A stretch of DNA of 64,000 nucleotides from Mytilus galloprovincialis. Taxonomy: Eukaryota; Mollusca; Bivalvia; Mytilida; Mytilidae. Both the position numbers and the translations under genes were made by a program. The notes beneath the pieces were generated by a model. That model was not told where the DNA came from and ran no database searches. It worked only from the letters and a program-made list of their open reading frames with translations. The stretch lies in contig NC_134846.1 of the NCBI RefSeq assembly GCF_965363235.1, forward strand, positions 30,514,218-30,578,217, written 5' to 3'. Within the stretch, counting starts at the first letter, position 1. Each line of letters begins with the position of its first letter. Shown in pieces: positions 47,080 to 58,629 of the stretch.

Positions 47080-48253
47080 TATTTTAATATTTAATGAACT
47101 GCATTACCAATGTCATTTTTGTTACATAGAAGACACCATCTATTATTTCTAACTATATTGTTCCATCTACCCTGTTAAATGGGGAGCTTGTGATTTCTGA
47201 ACCTAAATCAAAAGATAATTTATTCTCAAGAATTTCAAAATAATCTTCTTTTCCCAAAAAATCTTCAAAACGTTTATAATTAAGTGCTTTTGGTGAGTTT
47301 TTAAGCAAAAAATGATGGACTTGTACGAATATCTACGTCTGCTTTTGATAAATGGAACCATTTACAATTCATTAAAGATTGCGTTTCCGAAACAATGGGG
47401 ATACAACAATCATTTAATATAGTCTTAACTCTGTTTAAATATGAGAAATTCAAATTGTCATTAATAGACATGTGAAAGTTTTTTGGGGTCTTTTATAGCT
47501 TGCTAGACGTGTTGTTGAAGACCTATAATGGTTTATATTTGCTAATTGAGACTTGGTTATAAAGTACTTTTTTGGACCTGTTGGATTATAGCTCTTTATC
47601 GTTTATATAAGCTTTGGATTTCAAATATTTCGGCCACGAGCATCTATAAAGAGACATGTATTATCAAAATGCGCATCTGGTGCAGGAAAATTGGTACCGT
47701 TAATGTTCTTGTCTCATTGGCGCTCTTACCACGTCTTCTTTTATTTATTTTCTACATTAAGTTGCTTCGTTTTTATTAAAATTACCTGTTCTTGTTATAA
47801 ATATGCCCAAATAATAAAATGCATCAACGATATTGTTTGTTTTATATTAAACATGTTAAAGAAAAACTGAAAGTTACATGATGGTCGTCTCCTTGTAAAA
47901 AACAAGATCTTTGGTTTATCAACAATTACTTTTAGCTTCCATACCTCTGTGTAATCTAGAAAAAAATCTAATATGTTTTGGAGTTCAGTTGCGGATTCGA
48001 CTATCAACATAGTATCAATAGCATACAAGATAATAAAAAGTTTTAAACATATGTCAAGTTTTTCTTCAAGCTCTGTTAACACTGATTTTAGGCCCTCTAT
48101 AATACTGGTTCGCAAAAATGAATGAAGATCATTCGAAAAAAGAAAAGGCGATAATTTTTTTCTAACACCATTACTACATGAAAACTCATACATGGAATTG
48201 TATATATTTACAGTAAAATTATACATACACCCATTCATATAATTCAAACGCAT
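47080..48253 (-). mobile_element. LINE (non-LTR) reverse transcriptase fragment, interrupted and decayed
   Basis: The minus-strand frame 48253-47795 encodes KKLSPFLFSNDLHSFL, GLKSVLTELEEKLDICLKLF, ILYAIDTMLI and VDKPKILFFTRRR. These correspond to the LSPFLF, catalytic YADD and K-x-K regions of a LINE RT domain. The catalytic box reads YAID, so the enzyme is inactive. A further piece about 47400-47090 on the same strand resembles the C-terminal end (LCNKNDIGN-like). The two are separated by a family C insertion (47475-47760). The 5' part (endonuclease, start of RT) is missing. Confidence 0.75.
47475..47760 (+). repeat. Family C repeat inserted in the LINE fragment
   Basis: GGGGTCTTTTATAGCTTGCT, GTTGAAGACCTATAATGG and the late TCTCATTGGCGCTCTTACC are family C blocks. 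An internal GAGCATCTATAAAGAGAC with GCGCATCTGGTGCA resembles the GACGCGCG-end family. Confidence 0.6.
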
Positions 48254-48289
48254 TTTATACCACAGTGCGTCTCCCTATATCGTTTCAAA

Positions 48290-48560
48290 TAAAATTGAGA
48301 ATGGAAATGGGGAATGTGTCAAAGAGACATCAATCCGACCATTAAACAGACAACAGCAGAATGTCACCAACAGGTCTTCAATGCAGCGAGAAATTCCCGC
48401 ACCCGGAGGCGTCCTGCTACTGACCCCTAAACAAAGATATATACTAGTTCAGTGCTAATGAATGCCATACTAAACTCCAAATTGTACACAAGAAACTTAA
48501 ATTTAAAATTATACAAGACTAACAAAGACCAGACTTAGGACAGGCGCAAAAATGCAAAAC
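48290..48560 (+). repeat. Dispersed repeat family A, long copy
   Basis: GAATGGAAATGGGGAATGTG through CCCGCACCCGGAGGCGTCC, ACTAGTTCAGTGCTAATG and ACTTAGGACAGGCGCAAAA. A possible detached 3' block lies near 49036-49110 (GCGGGGCTTAACATGTTTG). Confidence 0.75.
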
Positions 48561-48599
48561 GCTATTTCAAAGTCGACGATTCCAAGTCGGGCATCCTTT

Positions 48600-50290
48600 G
48601 TATTACAACATTTTGTAAATATCTATAAAAAGAAATCAATCATAAATTGCATTCAGACATTAGTTAATATTTATGATTAATTATATAAACATTAATTGCA
48701 TTCAAATACTTATAAATATTTGTAAATAATATTTCAGCAGTAATTGGATCATTCAAAAAAATACTAATAATAATGACAAATGATTTTAAATAATCTCAAG
48801 TATAATTTCGACACTGATAACATTGTTATAAAACAACATACATCTCAGTTAGGTAAAAAAAACACCTGTAAATCGTTTTAATACCATATAATTTTATATT
48901 TTTTTATGTTCGAAATGTCCGAAATGGTATTTTTGGTGACGCAAATATCATCTGACAGTGATGAAATATAGAAACGTATATAAAATTCTGAAAAATGTTA
49001 TGCTCGAGAAACACGGTTAGGTGACGTACAAAAGCGCATACTTGCGGGGCTTAACATGTTTGCATCATGAGGGCTCATCCCCCTAACCCGCAACAGTGGT
49101 ATTGAAGCAAAATATATGAATGAAACTATTAACTTTAGTTAAAAATGACTTCCCTCAATAGATCAATACGAAACAAAACACAAAAACACAAAAACGTGTA
49201 ACACACATCACCGATATACGAGTACTCGCAGTTACTGAAAACTTGTTCAATGTCGATAAAAAGGAATAAATAAGTCATATTCTGCAAGTCTAAGGTATCA
49301 ATCAGTTCAAATCCAACGGATTTAGTGTAAAGACATCATTAAAAAAAATCAAAAAATTAATGTAAGCCCTAATTAATTGCCATAATGTTAGTCAACTGCA
49401 TCGACCTATGTTTTCTATGGATCTGTGACAAATGTCTAGGAAAAATCAGTCAATGAATATATCATTGTTACTTGTGGAAGTGTCCTTACTTTAAAGTGCT
49501 CCAGATAAGAATCATTGCTCGCGTCAGTACTACCCTATCATCCCTGTTTGTGTTTATAATATTCGGATACTTATACTTATATCTTATCGTTCTTCTGACG
49601 CATAAACCCTATAAATTATTATATATGCCTAAACCTCTTTAACATTTACTAAACATTGGTAAACTAAATGTGTCATTTGGTTTCTTGTGGAGAGTTGTAT
49701 CGTTGGCAATCATACCACATCTTCCTTTTTATATGTACTATAGAATTAAATTAAATATTTGCGTGATGTAAGTGAGACAAGACAAAACAAAACATCAACA
49801 AAGACTACGTGGACTTATCTCAATTGAACTAATAAACAGCAACACAATACACCTTATCGCTAATCCCAGCTGACCCGGCCGCTTGAACTTTTGACGCGTA
49901 CAACAATCACTTTTCCATTGTGGCATCATATATTTTGTTTTGTGACGTCAAAATTTTACGGGAACCTGTGTGATATTCAGTACTTAATAAAACATCAGTA
50001 TATATTTAACATGAAAATTAATCTGTTTAATGTTTGCTTTTATATAAAAGCACAAAATATAGTAAAAATATTGTTTGTTCGCAAAAGAATTATACCTTGG
50101 ATAAATGAACAGTAATAAAAGATAACAAATACACAGTACTAAAAGGTAATACTAACAGATTTATATACGAACACATGGATCTTGTATATTATAAATATGC
50201 AAGTAAATAAAAAAAAACTCCCAAAATATTTTAAAACAGTATGAACATAATGCATATAAACTTAATAGCTCATTACTATCTAACACAATC
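48600..50290. other. Intergenic region downstream of TLR-B
   Basis: No gene seen. It includes the family A tail-like block near 49036, a family C tail at 49676-49740 and one TGACGTCA palindrome at 49943-49950. Confidence 0.5.
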
Positions 50291-50293
50291 TAT

Positions 50294-52570
50294 TTACAAT
50301 TCTGAAACTGGAGGTAGTCCGATGTCTTTTCGAAGATCTTCAACAACTGCAGTCCAAAATAAGTTTTCTCCTATTCCTTTTTTGAACCTCAGATGTGTGG
50401 TACTATCTAGTAAGGTACGCAGTGGACTTGTCATATTTTTCGAAGTTATATTTTCAAGCATCACTAAAAGAAGTGCATTTCGGCCTTGTCGACGTCTTCT
50501 CTCCTGAATTATATCGATTTCCCATTGACACCATTCACTTTTAGCAAATGCATTTGATATTATAACAACAACCTTCCACGACTTTTTAAGGTATTGGTCA
50601 ATGTTGACACTGATTGGTTTCCCTACCTCAAAGTCCCTGTGATGAATGCAGAACTTAAATCCCTCATCATTTTCAAGTTTTTTTACAAAATCGTTATGAA
50701 CCCATATTCGGTTTTCCTCACAATAAACAACAAAAGCGTGATATTCATAATCATCGCTATTCAAAATTGGAAGATAACCCTGTCGTCTAAACTGTTTAAC
50801 TTTGAGAAGGTATATCAAATTTTTAATATTTGTATTGCATTTAAAGAAAACGATCGTTATCGATATTATAAGAAAAACAAATGCAGACATTGATATTACA
50901 ATCGTAAAAACTGGGTTGCACGATAAAACGGAAGGTTTGTAATCTTTTAACAACTTGCCATTATATTTTTCTGGAATAGAACAAATATATTGAGATGGAT
51001 AACCAATAAGAGTTATATTTGTTTTCTGCAACCAATTGACAAACCATATTTGTTCACATGTACAAGCGAAGTAATTATAACCTAAATTTATCTTTTTTAA
51101 ATTTGAAAGTAATGCAGTCGGAAAAGAAGATTCGTTTACTATCTTTATTACATTATTATTCAAATCTAAATATTGAAGAGAATTCAAAGAATCGAAAACA
51201 TCTTTATCCCATCCATATACTCGATTACGTCTGACGATAAGCGTGTTTAAGAACGGTAAATCCGGAAATACTTTGGCAGGCAAAAAGCCCAATCTGCAGT
51301 TTTCTAAATTAAGATATCGCAATTGTTTTAATGGTGATATAATCCTCGGTACGATGATTGAAGTCATATAGTTCCCGCCAAGATCTAAGGATACCAGATT
51401 ATTGCAGCTTGACAATAAACTACTTTGCGCCGACGCAGACATTCTTTCAAAATGACAATTGCAATTCCTGAGTGACAACTCCAGCAAGGAAGGTATATCA
51501 AAAGCCCCATCTTCGATTTTTTTTAACTGCTTTCTTATACCTTCTAGACTCAGTTGACTTAATACTTTTAGTCCTGTAAAACTATTTTTATGAATACTAC
51601 CAATCAAATTATAACCTATTTTCAATTGTCTCAGCCTCGGAAAACATCGCAATTGTCCAACATTTCCTATATAATTACCGCTAAGAGATAAAAAGTTTAA
51701 ATTTGGAAGGCTGCTGTTATAACCATGATTTATACAAAACTTTGGAATTTTTCTTATTTCATTGTTGTCTAAATAAAGTTTGTTCAGGCTGAAAATAATC
51801 CCAGGTATAAATGCTGAAATTCTATTAAAACTGACTCTTAGTGTTTTTAGACTAGTAATATTTGTAAACCAAGAGAAATTCAAAACCTGAAGATTATTTC
51901 TACTAATGTCTATGTTATGAATCTTATTCGTGTGTATTGACCGAAACATGTTGTCTGGAATTTTGCTTATTGCATTGTTGTTTAAATAAAGTTTTTTCAG
52001 TCTGAAAATACTTCCAGGTATAAATGCTGAAATTCTATTAAAACTGACTCTTAGTGTTTTTAGACTAGTCATATTTGTAAACCAAGAGAAATTCAAAACT
52101 TGAAGATTATTTCGACTGATGTCTATCTCTTGAATATTATATGTGTATATTGATCTAAACATGTTATCTGGAAGAACCGACCAGTTATTGCATGTTAACG
52201 TGAGTGATTTTAAAGATGTAGTTTTCAGATTGTACAATGCGTTTTTGACATCCGTCGCAAACAATGAAAACTCTGCCGATATGGTTAATGACGATAATTT
52301 AGTCAAATTAGAAAATGTATCAGGTTCAAGTCGAGCTATTGCATTGTTTGTAAAATTTAGCTCTTTAATTTCATTGAAAGTTAGATTTTTAGTCCTTTCT
52401 ATTGACAGTGTTCCAATATTCCCATTCAGAAAAGTAACTGATTGAACACCACTTGGAAAACGTGGAATATAAGTAAGATTTTTACCAGAGCATATGGCTT
52501 TATCATCTGTACATTTACACATCTCAATCGTACAATGTATTCCATCGTGACTTGTGACATGCTTGATCAC
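50294..52570 (-). CDS. Toll-like receptor (TLR-B), LRR duplication, signal peptide out of frame
   Basis: A paralogue of TLR-A and TLR-C on the opposite strand. The open frame runs 758 codons from a GTG at 52570: LRRNT (HCTIEMCKC), leucine-rich repeats, LRRCT (CTCEQIWFVNWL), transmembrane helix (FTIVISMSAFVFLIISITIV) and a TIR domain with YHAFVVY, RDFEVGKPI and LFW. It is longer than its relatives because residues about 133-203 are repeated at 204-274, an in-frame 213-bp tandem duplication of about three LRRs. A good leader (MAIIWICALLSL) starts at the expected ATG, 52605, 23 nt after a CAG acceptor, but its frame is one base off the main frame and meets a TGA at 52569-52567. The first in-frame ATG (52522) lies inside the LRRNT, so as read the protein would lack a signal peptide. 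Recent loss of function, a sequence error or allelic variation are possible. The rest of the frame is intact. Confidence 0.9.
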   Translation of the reverse strand: MIKHVTSHDGIHCTIEMCKCTDDKAICSGKNLTYIPRFPSGVQSVTFLNGNIGTLSIERTKNLTFNEIKELNFTNNAIARLEPDTFSNLTKLSSLTISAEFSLFATDVKNALYNLKTTSLKSLTLTCNNWSVLPDNMFRSIYTYNIQEIDISRNNLQVLNFSWFTNMTSLKTLRVSFNRISAFIPGSIFRLKKLYLNNNAISKIPDNMFRSIHTNKIHNIDISRNNLQVLNFSWFTNITSLKTLRVSFNRISAFIPGIIFSLNKLYLDNNEIRKIPKFCINHGYNSSLPNLNFLSLSGNYIGNVGQLRCFPRLRQLKIGYNLIGSIHKNSFTGLKVLSQLSLEGIRKQLKKIEDGAFDIPSLLELSLRNCNCHFERMSASAQSSLLSSCNNLVSLDLGGNYMTSIIVPRIISPLKQLRYLNLENCRLGFLPAKVFPDLPFLNTLIVRRNRVYGWDKDVFDSLNSLQYLDLNNNVIKIVNESSFPTALLSNLKKINLGYNYFACTCEQIWFVNWLQKTNITLIGYPSQYICSIPEKYNGKLLKDYKPSVLSCNPVFTIVISMSAFVFLIISITIVFFKCNTNIKNLIYLLKVKQFRRQGYLPILNSDDYEYHAFVVYCEENRIWVHNDFVKKLENDEGFKFCIHHRDFEVGKPISVNIDQYLKKSWKVVVIISNAFAKSEWCQWEIDIIQERRRRQGRNALLLVMLENITSKNMTSPLRTLLDSTTHLRFKKGIGENLFWTAVVEDLRKDIGLPPVSEL
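51747..52172 (-). repeat. 213-bp tandem duplication inside TLR-B
   Basis: Two units, 51747-51959 and 51960-52172, are highly similar. For example ATGCTGAAATTCTATTAAAA occurs at 51811 and 52024, and AAACATGTT at 51944 and 52157. The exact 213-bp period keeps the frame and adds 71 residues (about three LRRs). Confidence 0.95.
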
Positions 52571-52628
52571 AAACTAAGTAATGCACAGATCCAAATTATA
52601 GCCATTATATTTCAATGGTATAGATCAC

Positions 52629-52631
52629 CTG
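52629..52631 (-). other. 3' splice site before the TLR-B coding exon
   Basis: On the minus strand CCTTTTTTTTCAG|GTGATC, 23 nt before ATGG at 52605. It matches the acceptors of TLR-A and TLR-C. Confidence 0.6.
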
Positions 52632-52639
52632 AAAAAAAA

Positions 52640-53170
52640 GGATAAGGTCAAGCACAATGATTGTGTTATCTCATATCAAATTTATGTTAAATCTATGGAT
52701 AAACGAACATGTAGAAAATTTATGTGCACTTTACAAGAAAATAAAAGGCGTACACCCAATTTTGTTATTTACGTAATATTGTGCAATTTTAGGTATGTCT
52801 TTGTTTGAATAAGCAACGGTCATAAAAAAGTTAAAACTATATACTTTATGTGGGGAAAATTGAACATACTTTTGAATGCATATCACATAGGTCTGGTTCT
52901 TGGGAGTTTTGTGTATAAAAAGGGGTAAATCGAAACAGTTATCCTGGGTATTCAAGCTTTGATATGATATCAAAATCACATATGTTCTTCAAGACCAGGC
53001 CCGATTTAATGAGTTAATACATTGAATCCATAACAAATAGGTAAAATTAATTTGAAAGGCAAATATTGATGTCGGACAAACTGTTATGTAATGAAAATCC
53101 GAATCTTGATATTTTTATATTTGCTGTATTGTTTTTAAAATCAAAGGGGACTAATCTCTTCATTCTTCTC
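52640..53170. other. Intergenic or TLR-B 5' intron sequence
   Basis: No exon recognised. It probably includes the intron between the unseen 5' untranslated exon and the TLR-B coding exon. Confidence 0.4.
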
Positions 53171-53174
53171 ATTT

Positions 53175-53592
53175 GATTTTAAGAGGGTGTTCATTGAAAA
53201 ACCAGGCAGTGGAAGGCACATGACATTTTTTTTTTCAAAATTTTTTCATCTATTTCATATCACAAATTCATTTTTTCTCAAAATCATATTTTGTTTTTTT
53301 ATTAACTGCAACAAATAAAGAGAAAAAAATACATAGAAAGCACTGAAAATTCATTGAAAAGGGGAGATAACTCTTCATTTTGTACAAAATTTTGTTGCGT
53401 TGTTAGTGAACTTTAAAATCATTTTCTGAGCCATCCACTGTTGATTCAAAAATATCTTTGACATATATATCCTTTGTATGATATAAACATTGCATTGGAA
53501 CCAAAAAATCAGTGGGAAAAAAATTATGCTGTGCCACCCATATCATAGGATTTGCCTGATATTTACTTGGACAGCCTCTTAAAAAGTTAATG
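53175..53592. mobile_element. MITE of about 0.4 kb
   Basis: The left TTTTAAGAGGGTGTTCA is mirrored by the right TGGACAGCCTCTTAAAAA. The interior includes GGGGAGATAACTCTTC and CAGGCAGTGG against the inverse-like GCCTGATATT. No ORF. Confidence 0.65.
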
Positions 53593-53599
53593 CCTGCTA

Positions 53600-55200
53600 T
53601 TTAGTTAATTTGTGACTTTGAAATATTGTTTACACTAAAAACCTTTGGTTTAATTATGTTTTATAAGTAATAATAACTAAAATATTAGTACTCACTCTTA
53701 TCGGTCAGGTATCGTCAATAAAATATTTATTTCCTTTTAGAATAATACTAAAATGTCAATGTCAAATAACTTAACTTCCTTATTTGTCAATGAAAGAAAA
53801 AAACACTCTTAACAATGGCTCTTTGTTTTATTATTATCACCTATACATCGTATGAATTCTACACATTTATACTTTTTTATTCGTGTTTTCCGAGGTCATT
53901 TGTCGTATTTAATATTTATTCCTCAATTCAGTAAGCATTGCTTCCGTCCAATAAGATCAACATATTATGACACATTTTTGTAGATATCTATTACATTGTA
54001 CACTTGGTCTAACCCACCAGTCCGGAATATGACAGTTGTTTTACATTCGTTTGATGTTTTTGAGCTTTAGATTTTGCCATTTGCTTAGAGTCTTTTCCTT
54101 CAAATTTTCCTCGCAATTTGGTATTTTTGTTATTTTACTTATTTCGCTGGTAAACATAATTGAGCGTTACGGTTTTTAGAAACTTCCTTTCTGTGAAATA
54201 ACCTTGCAAGTTGGTATTTTTATTAAATTGTTTCTCTAATAGTAATTAATCTACAGAGAAACAGGTACACTGGACAAGCATACTATATATAACTAAATAA
54301 ATATAATAAATCTAATTTTCGCGTCAGAATTCAATTATGGCTATACAATATATAATTATATATATGATGTTTAATTAACAATACTACATGTTCATACCAT
54401 ATTTGATGTAAAAATGGCTTGATAAATGATCAGTAGATCATATCAATCATTTTTAAATACTTGATTTTAAGATATTTCCGTACAAGCCAAAATACCTGTC
54501 AAATGTTGAAAACTGTTTATTGACCTTTATTGACCTTTTTCATTCTTTTATATATTTTTTTTTAATCTTTATAAAGTTAGCTTTAATAGTACAATATTCA
54601 GAATTTTGCTTTCTAAACGTGTTAACGTTGTATCCTACTGTTGTGCTTTTCAGTTGTGTTTTTATAAATCAAAAAGGATGTGGCATATTTAATGATAATG
54701 AAACAGCTTTACACCCGAGACCAATTGACGCAGTACTTTTCAACTATAGGCCTTCAATAGTGATTTCTTTTGTTCATTCTGCTCCTCTCAATATCTAATT
54801 TATTTACTTTTCATTTTTTAGTTTTTCAAAGGAATGCGAGAAATCTGATCTGTTTGCACGTTGGTGTTTTGTAGTGATAGTAAAAAATATGTTCAAGACT
54901 TTAGAGTTAGTCCATGAAGGAACTCGGTCTCAAAAAGAGTATACTAAATTATTCAATCTTACGGAACGCCTTTGTAAAAGATGTGTACAATTTGCCTGCT
55001 ATAAACCTCTAAATAACATAGCACCATTTGTTCTTGTTTTTCGTTTATTTTTGTTCATAAATTAGACCGTTGGTTTTCTTGTTCGAATTGATTAACATTT
55101 GTCATTTCGGGGCCTTTTATAGCTGACTATGCGGTATGCATTTTGTTTATTGATTAAGGCCGCACGGTGACCATACCACATCTTCTTTCGTTATTATATA
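53600..55200. other. Intergenic region
   Basis: No gene seen. A dispersed-repeat-like block lies at about 54025-54200 (GAATATGACAGTTG, TCGTTTGATGTTTTTGAGCT, TTTTCCTCGCAATTTGG). A family C tail lies near 55105-55190. Confidence 0.5.
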
Positions 55201-55207
55201 ATAGACT

Positions 55208-55776
55208 AAAGAAGTAGGTCCGGTAAGGGCCGAGTTCTGACGAAATATTTTGGACACTTTTTGAACACATAAGTGTCTATTTCAGTCGATTCAATTAGTT
55301 TAAGTGATGGATTTTAACTGATTTAGTCATTAAAAACCCTCCCATTCAATCTTAAATATGAAAAATCTATCATATTTGCTAAAAAAAAAATGTCACTTTT
55401 CAGATGTTTTTTGTCAAAAATGAAAGTGGCCGCATCCATGTTCATCCTCAGTCTTTATATATATTATGTATTATCATCATATACAACTTACATTTCAATA
55501 TTAAGAATGAATACAAATGCGGCCACTTTCATATAAAACGGAAACCGTCTACAATTTAAATAAAATGATAAACATGTGAAGATTTTAGTAACTTAGCATG
55601 ACTGAATGATGCTAGTACCCGATATATGTGCATTGTATTGTCAAAAACAGTCCATATTTATTTAGCAGAAGCACTCTACTTTCCAATAAATAACTAAAAG
55701 TTTACATTTTAACAATTTTGTGAAATTGCTATATTTTGGGACCAAAAATGGGTCTTATTAGACCTACTTCTTTTGT
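55208..55776. mobile_element. Small DNA element with AAGAAGTAGGTC ends
   Basis: AAGAAGTAGGTCC at the left and GACCTACTTCTT at the right are inverse ends about 0.57 kb apart. GAAAGTGGCCGCAT and its near inverse ATGCGGCCACTTTC lie inside. No ORF. Confidence 0.65.
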
Positions 55777-55879
55777 CATGTGACTGTGACGTCATCAACG
55801 TTTTTTTCATGATTTACTCCGTCTTAAAATGGAATTTAGAATTAAATTATAAGAAATGACTTATAATGCATTTTAATTT

Positions 55880-55980
55880 ATATAACTCGACTCTATAGTC
55901 TGACCTGCTTTGCGAAACGTATATTGCATATTATTGCAGGCCAGACTAGAGTCGTGTTATATCGATTAAAATGCAGACCA
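55880..55980. repeat. Imperfect inverted repeat
   Basis: GCATTTTAATTTATATAACT, then CGACTCTATAGTCTGACCTGC, is mirrored by GCAGGCCAGACTAGAGTCG and TTATATCGATTAAAATGC around a centre of about 25 nt. Confidence 0.75.
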
Positions 55981-55989
55981 ATTTCCTTG

Positions 55990-57480
55990 ATTCGAGTAAA
56001 AGTATGTTTAACATCATTTATCGTCTCGTGATGAATAAAAAGAAAACAAATTAGCTGTGTGATTACGCAACATTCTCAGATGCAAATCATCGTAAAATGA
56101 TAACTTAAACAGACGCTTTTTTTCTCGTTTAAATAGTTTTAAATGTTAAATTCATGGATGTTCAAAGTCGCCATTGTATTTATTTCATTTAGGCGTCGAC
56201 AGTATAAGTCCTGGGTCGTTTCGAGAATTTCGATTTTCCTATCCGGTCGCAACTTTTTTTTACCTGTGAGACTTGTCTCCTTTTTACAGAGTTTGATAGC
56301 GATTTGACTTTGCCATGAAGTCAGACGACCGGCAATCTTATAGCGATTTTCAAAATTCCTTGACTTAAATCGTCATTTCGCCGGCAAGATTATGGATATA
56401 TTATGTATGGATGTTGAACTCCTCATGTATAATTAGAAATGCATAAAAGTATTTCGTTGCTACAATAAAAGCAATAAAAGAGTAGGTAATCTTGCATCAA
56501 AATTAGAAATGCTATTACTAGTACTATAATAATTCAAATAGGCATAAAACAGAATTTGCACTTTAACGTTATGACCTTAGTTGCAATATATGACCAGTAA
56601 AAAAGATTCAAAAGAACACAATAAGCAAATCAATGACCAAAGAAACAGACATCAACTCAAAACTGAGTGTATGCCTAGGTGAATAGTCACTTTGTATGCT
56701 TATATCAAATAGACAATTAAATCAACCAGTGTTCTGGTTAAGTTATTAACTTCGTTGTTATGGATTATGTTAAGGTTTGATAACTATTATGACGTTTTAC
56801 ATAGTAAAGAACGCAATGGTTGAATTATTGAAGAAAGGGGCATATATGTCTTCTATATTAAAGTTTATTAAACAGCTGTGTTGTATTTTTGCTAGGTTAG
56901 TATCCGAATCAATGCCTATGTTTCTACCAAGTGGATTATTTTTCTATGGATAAGTATAGCATGCGTTTTCTTATGCCTGAGTATTTATAATAGTCCAAAA
57001 GATAGAAAAACTGAAATTCTAATATGACGACCTATTATCGTCAACCAGTATAATCACAATATATCTACCTTTAGCGCAAACGCATTAATCTACAGAACAG
57101 CTATTCCGCATTACGACCAACTTATTTACACTGCCAGATATTCTCAATTTTCGTCATCAGTTTAGGAATGCCAAGATTCAGATACAATATATGTATCCCT
57201 ATTCTATAGCATAATAAACAAATCAGTCCAATTCAATTTATTTTTCATGGTAAAATTTCATAAAACGAAATTCCGCGAAATGATTTTATAGTAGTGGCAT
57301 GGCAAAGAAACAAGGTAACGTCACAAGTATTTTCCCGTAAACAAAAAATCAAATGTAAATACCGGGCGTTTCAAGGCTTCTTGTATGCATCAGAACGAAT
57401 AAAATTACATTGGAAAAAAATACATAAGGGAAAAATGCGATTCAAAAAAGGGAAATCATTGAATTATATAGAATTACTAA
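55990..57480. other. Intergenic region
   Basis: AT-rich, no gene, RNA or repeat that I can support. Confidence 0.5.
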
Positions 57481-57484
57481 TATT

Positions 57485-58320
57485 ATCAATAAAGGCAACA
57501 GTAGTATACCACTGTTCAAAACTCATAAATTCATAGACAAAAAACAAAATCGGGGTAACAAACTAAAACTGAGGGAAACGCATTAAATATAAGAGGAGAA
57601 CAACGACACAACATTAAAATGTAACACACACAGAAACGGACTAAGCATTAGACAAAAATCATATGAGAATAACAAATATAACATCAAGACCAAATACATG
57701 AATTTGGGATAGATAAGTACCGTGACACGTCTTATAGTAATGTGAATTTACACTCAAAAATAAGAGAAAACAAACGAGACAACGGAAACACAACGTTAAA
57801 ACGTAACACACACAGAAACAAAATATAATATAACAATGGCCATATTCCTGACTTGGTACAGGGCATTTTTAAAGGAAAAATGGTGGGTTGAACCTGGTTT
57901 TGTGACATGCCAAACCTCCCTCTTTTATGGTCATGTGAAATATAACATTAAAATGACAACACAATATTACAGGACTACAATATGAATAAATAGGAGAACA
58001 CAATTGACAAAGAAACACACGAATAATAGCTAACAAAAGGCAACAGGTTACTTGTTTGACTTTATAAAAAAATCGATATGAGCGTCACTGATGAGTCTTA
58101 TGTAGACGAAACGCGCGTCTGGCGTACTAAATTATAATCCTGCTACCTTTGATAACCAATTAAAGTTTTAATACGCCAGAAGTGCATTTTGTCCACACAA
58201 GACTTACTAGTGACACCCAGATAAAAAAAAGTTTGAAAGCCGAAACAAGTACAAAGTTGAACAGCATCGAGGACCAAAAGTTCAAAAAAGTTGTGCCAAA
58301 ACCGGCCAGGGTTTTCTGTT
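57485..58320 (+). repeat. Dispersed repeat family H with 'GACGCGCG' end
   Basis: AGGCAACAGTAGTATACCAC, AATCGGGGTAACAAACTAAA, CAATGGCCATATTCCTGACT, GAACCTGGTTTTGTGACATG and then two opposed GACGCGCG-type ends: GACGAAACGCGCGTCTGGCG near 58107, and TACGCCAGAAGTGCATTTTG near 58172. It is a mosaic of at least two pieces of the same bivalve repeat family. The inverse of its first part is at 42975. Confidence 0.7.
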
Positions 58321-58519
58321 AGGTACCAGAACATCCCTATTATTTAGAATAATATATACTTTGCAAGCAGTAAATTTTATAAAATGACTATACCAAGATA
58401 TATACATGATGAAACTGAAGTATTAACTAATTACAGGAAACAACCGAAATACATTACATAACCCGACAAAATGCAACACAAAAATTAGACACATCCGAAT
58501 AAGTCAAAACCTCAACGCC

Positions 58520-58625
58520 AAGTGACGTCATATTTGAAATTGTAAACAATGACAAAAAAATGACGTCACATTTGAATTTGTAAAACAGATCATCAAAAAA
58601 TAAAAAATGACGTCACATTTGAATG
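58520..58625 (+). promoter_or_regulatory. Three-unit direct repeat with CRE palindromes (TGACGTCA x3)
   Basis: TGACGTCA occurs at 58523, 58561 and 58608, each followed by an (A)TTTGAA(T) block. It is a degenerate tandem array of 38- and 47-bp periods. TGACGTCA is the CREB/ATF consensus. It lies 2.3 kb upstream of the TLR-C start codon. Whether it is promoter, intron or merely repeat is not known. Confidence 0.45.
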
Positions 58626-58629
58626 AATA

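Noticed and set aside
54520-55065. Two short plus-strand ORFs
   Set aside because: No motif, splice signal or similarity. They include T-rich repeat sequence.
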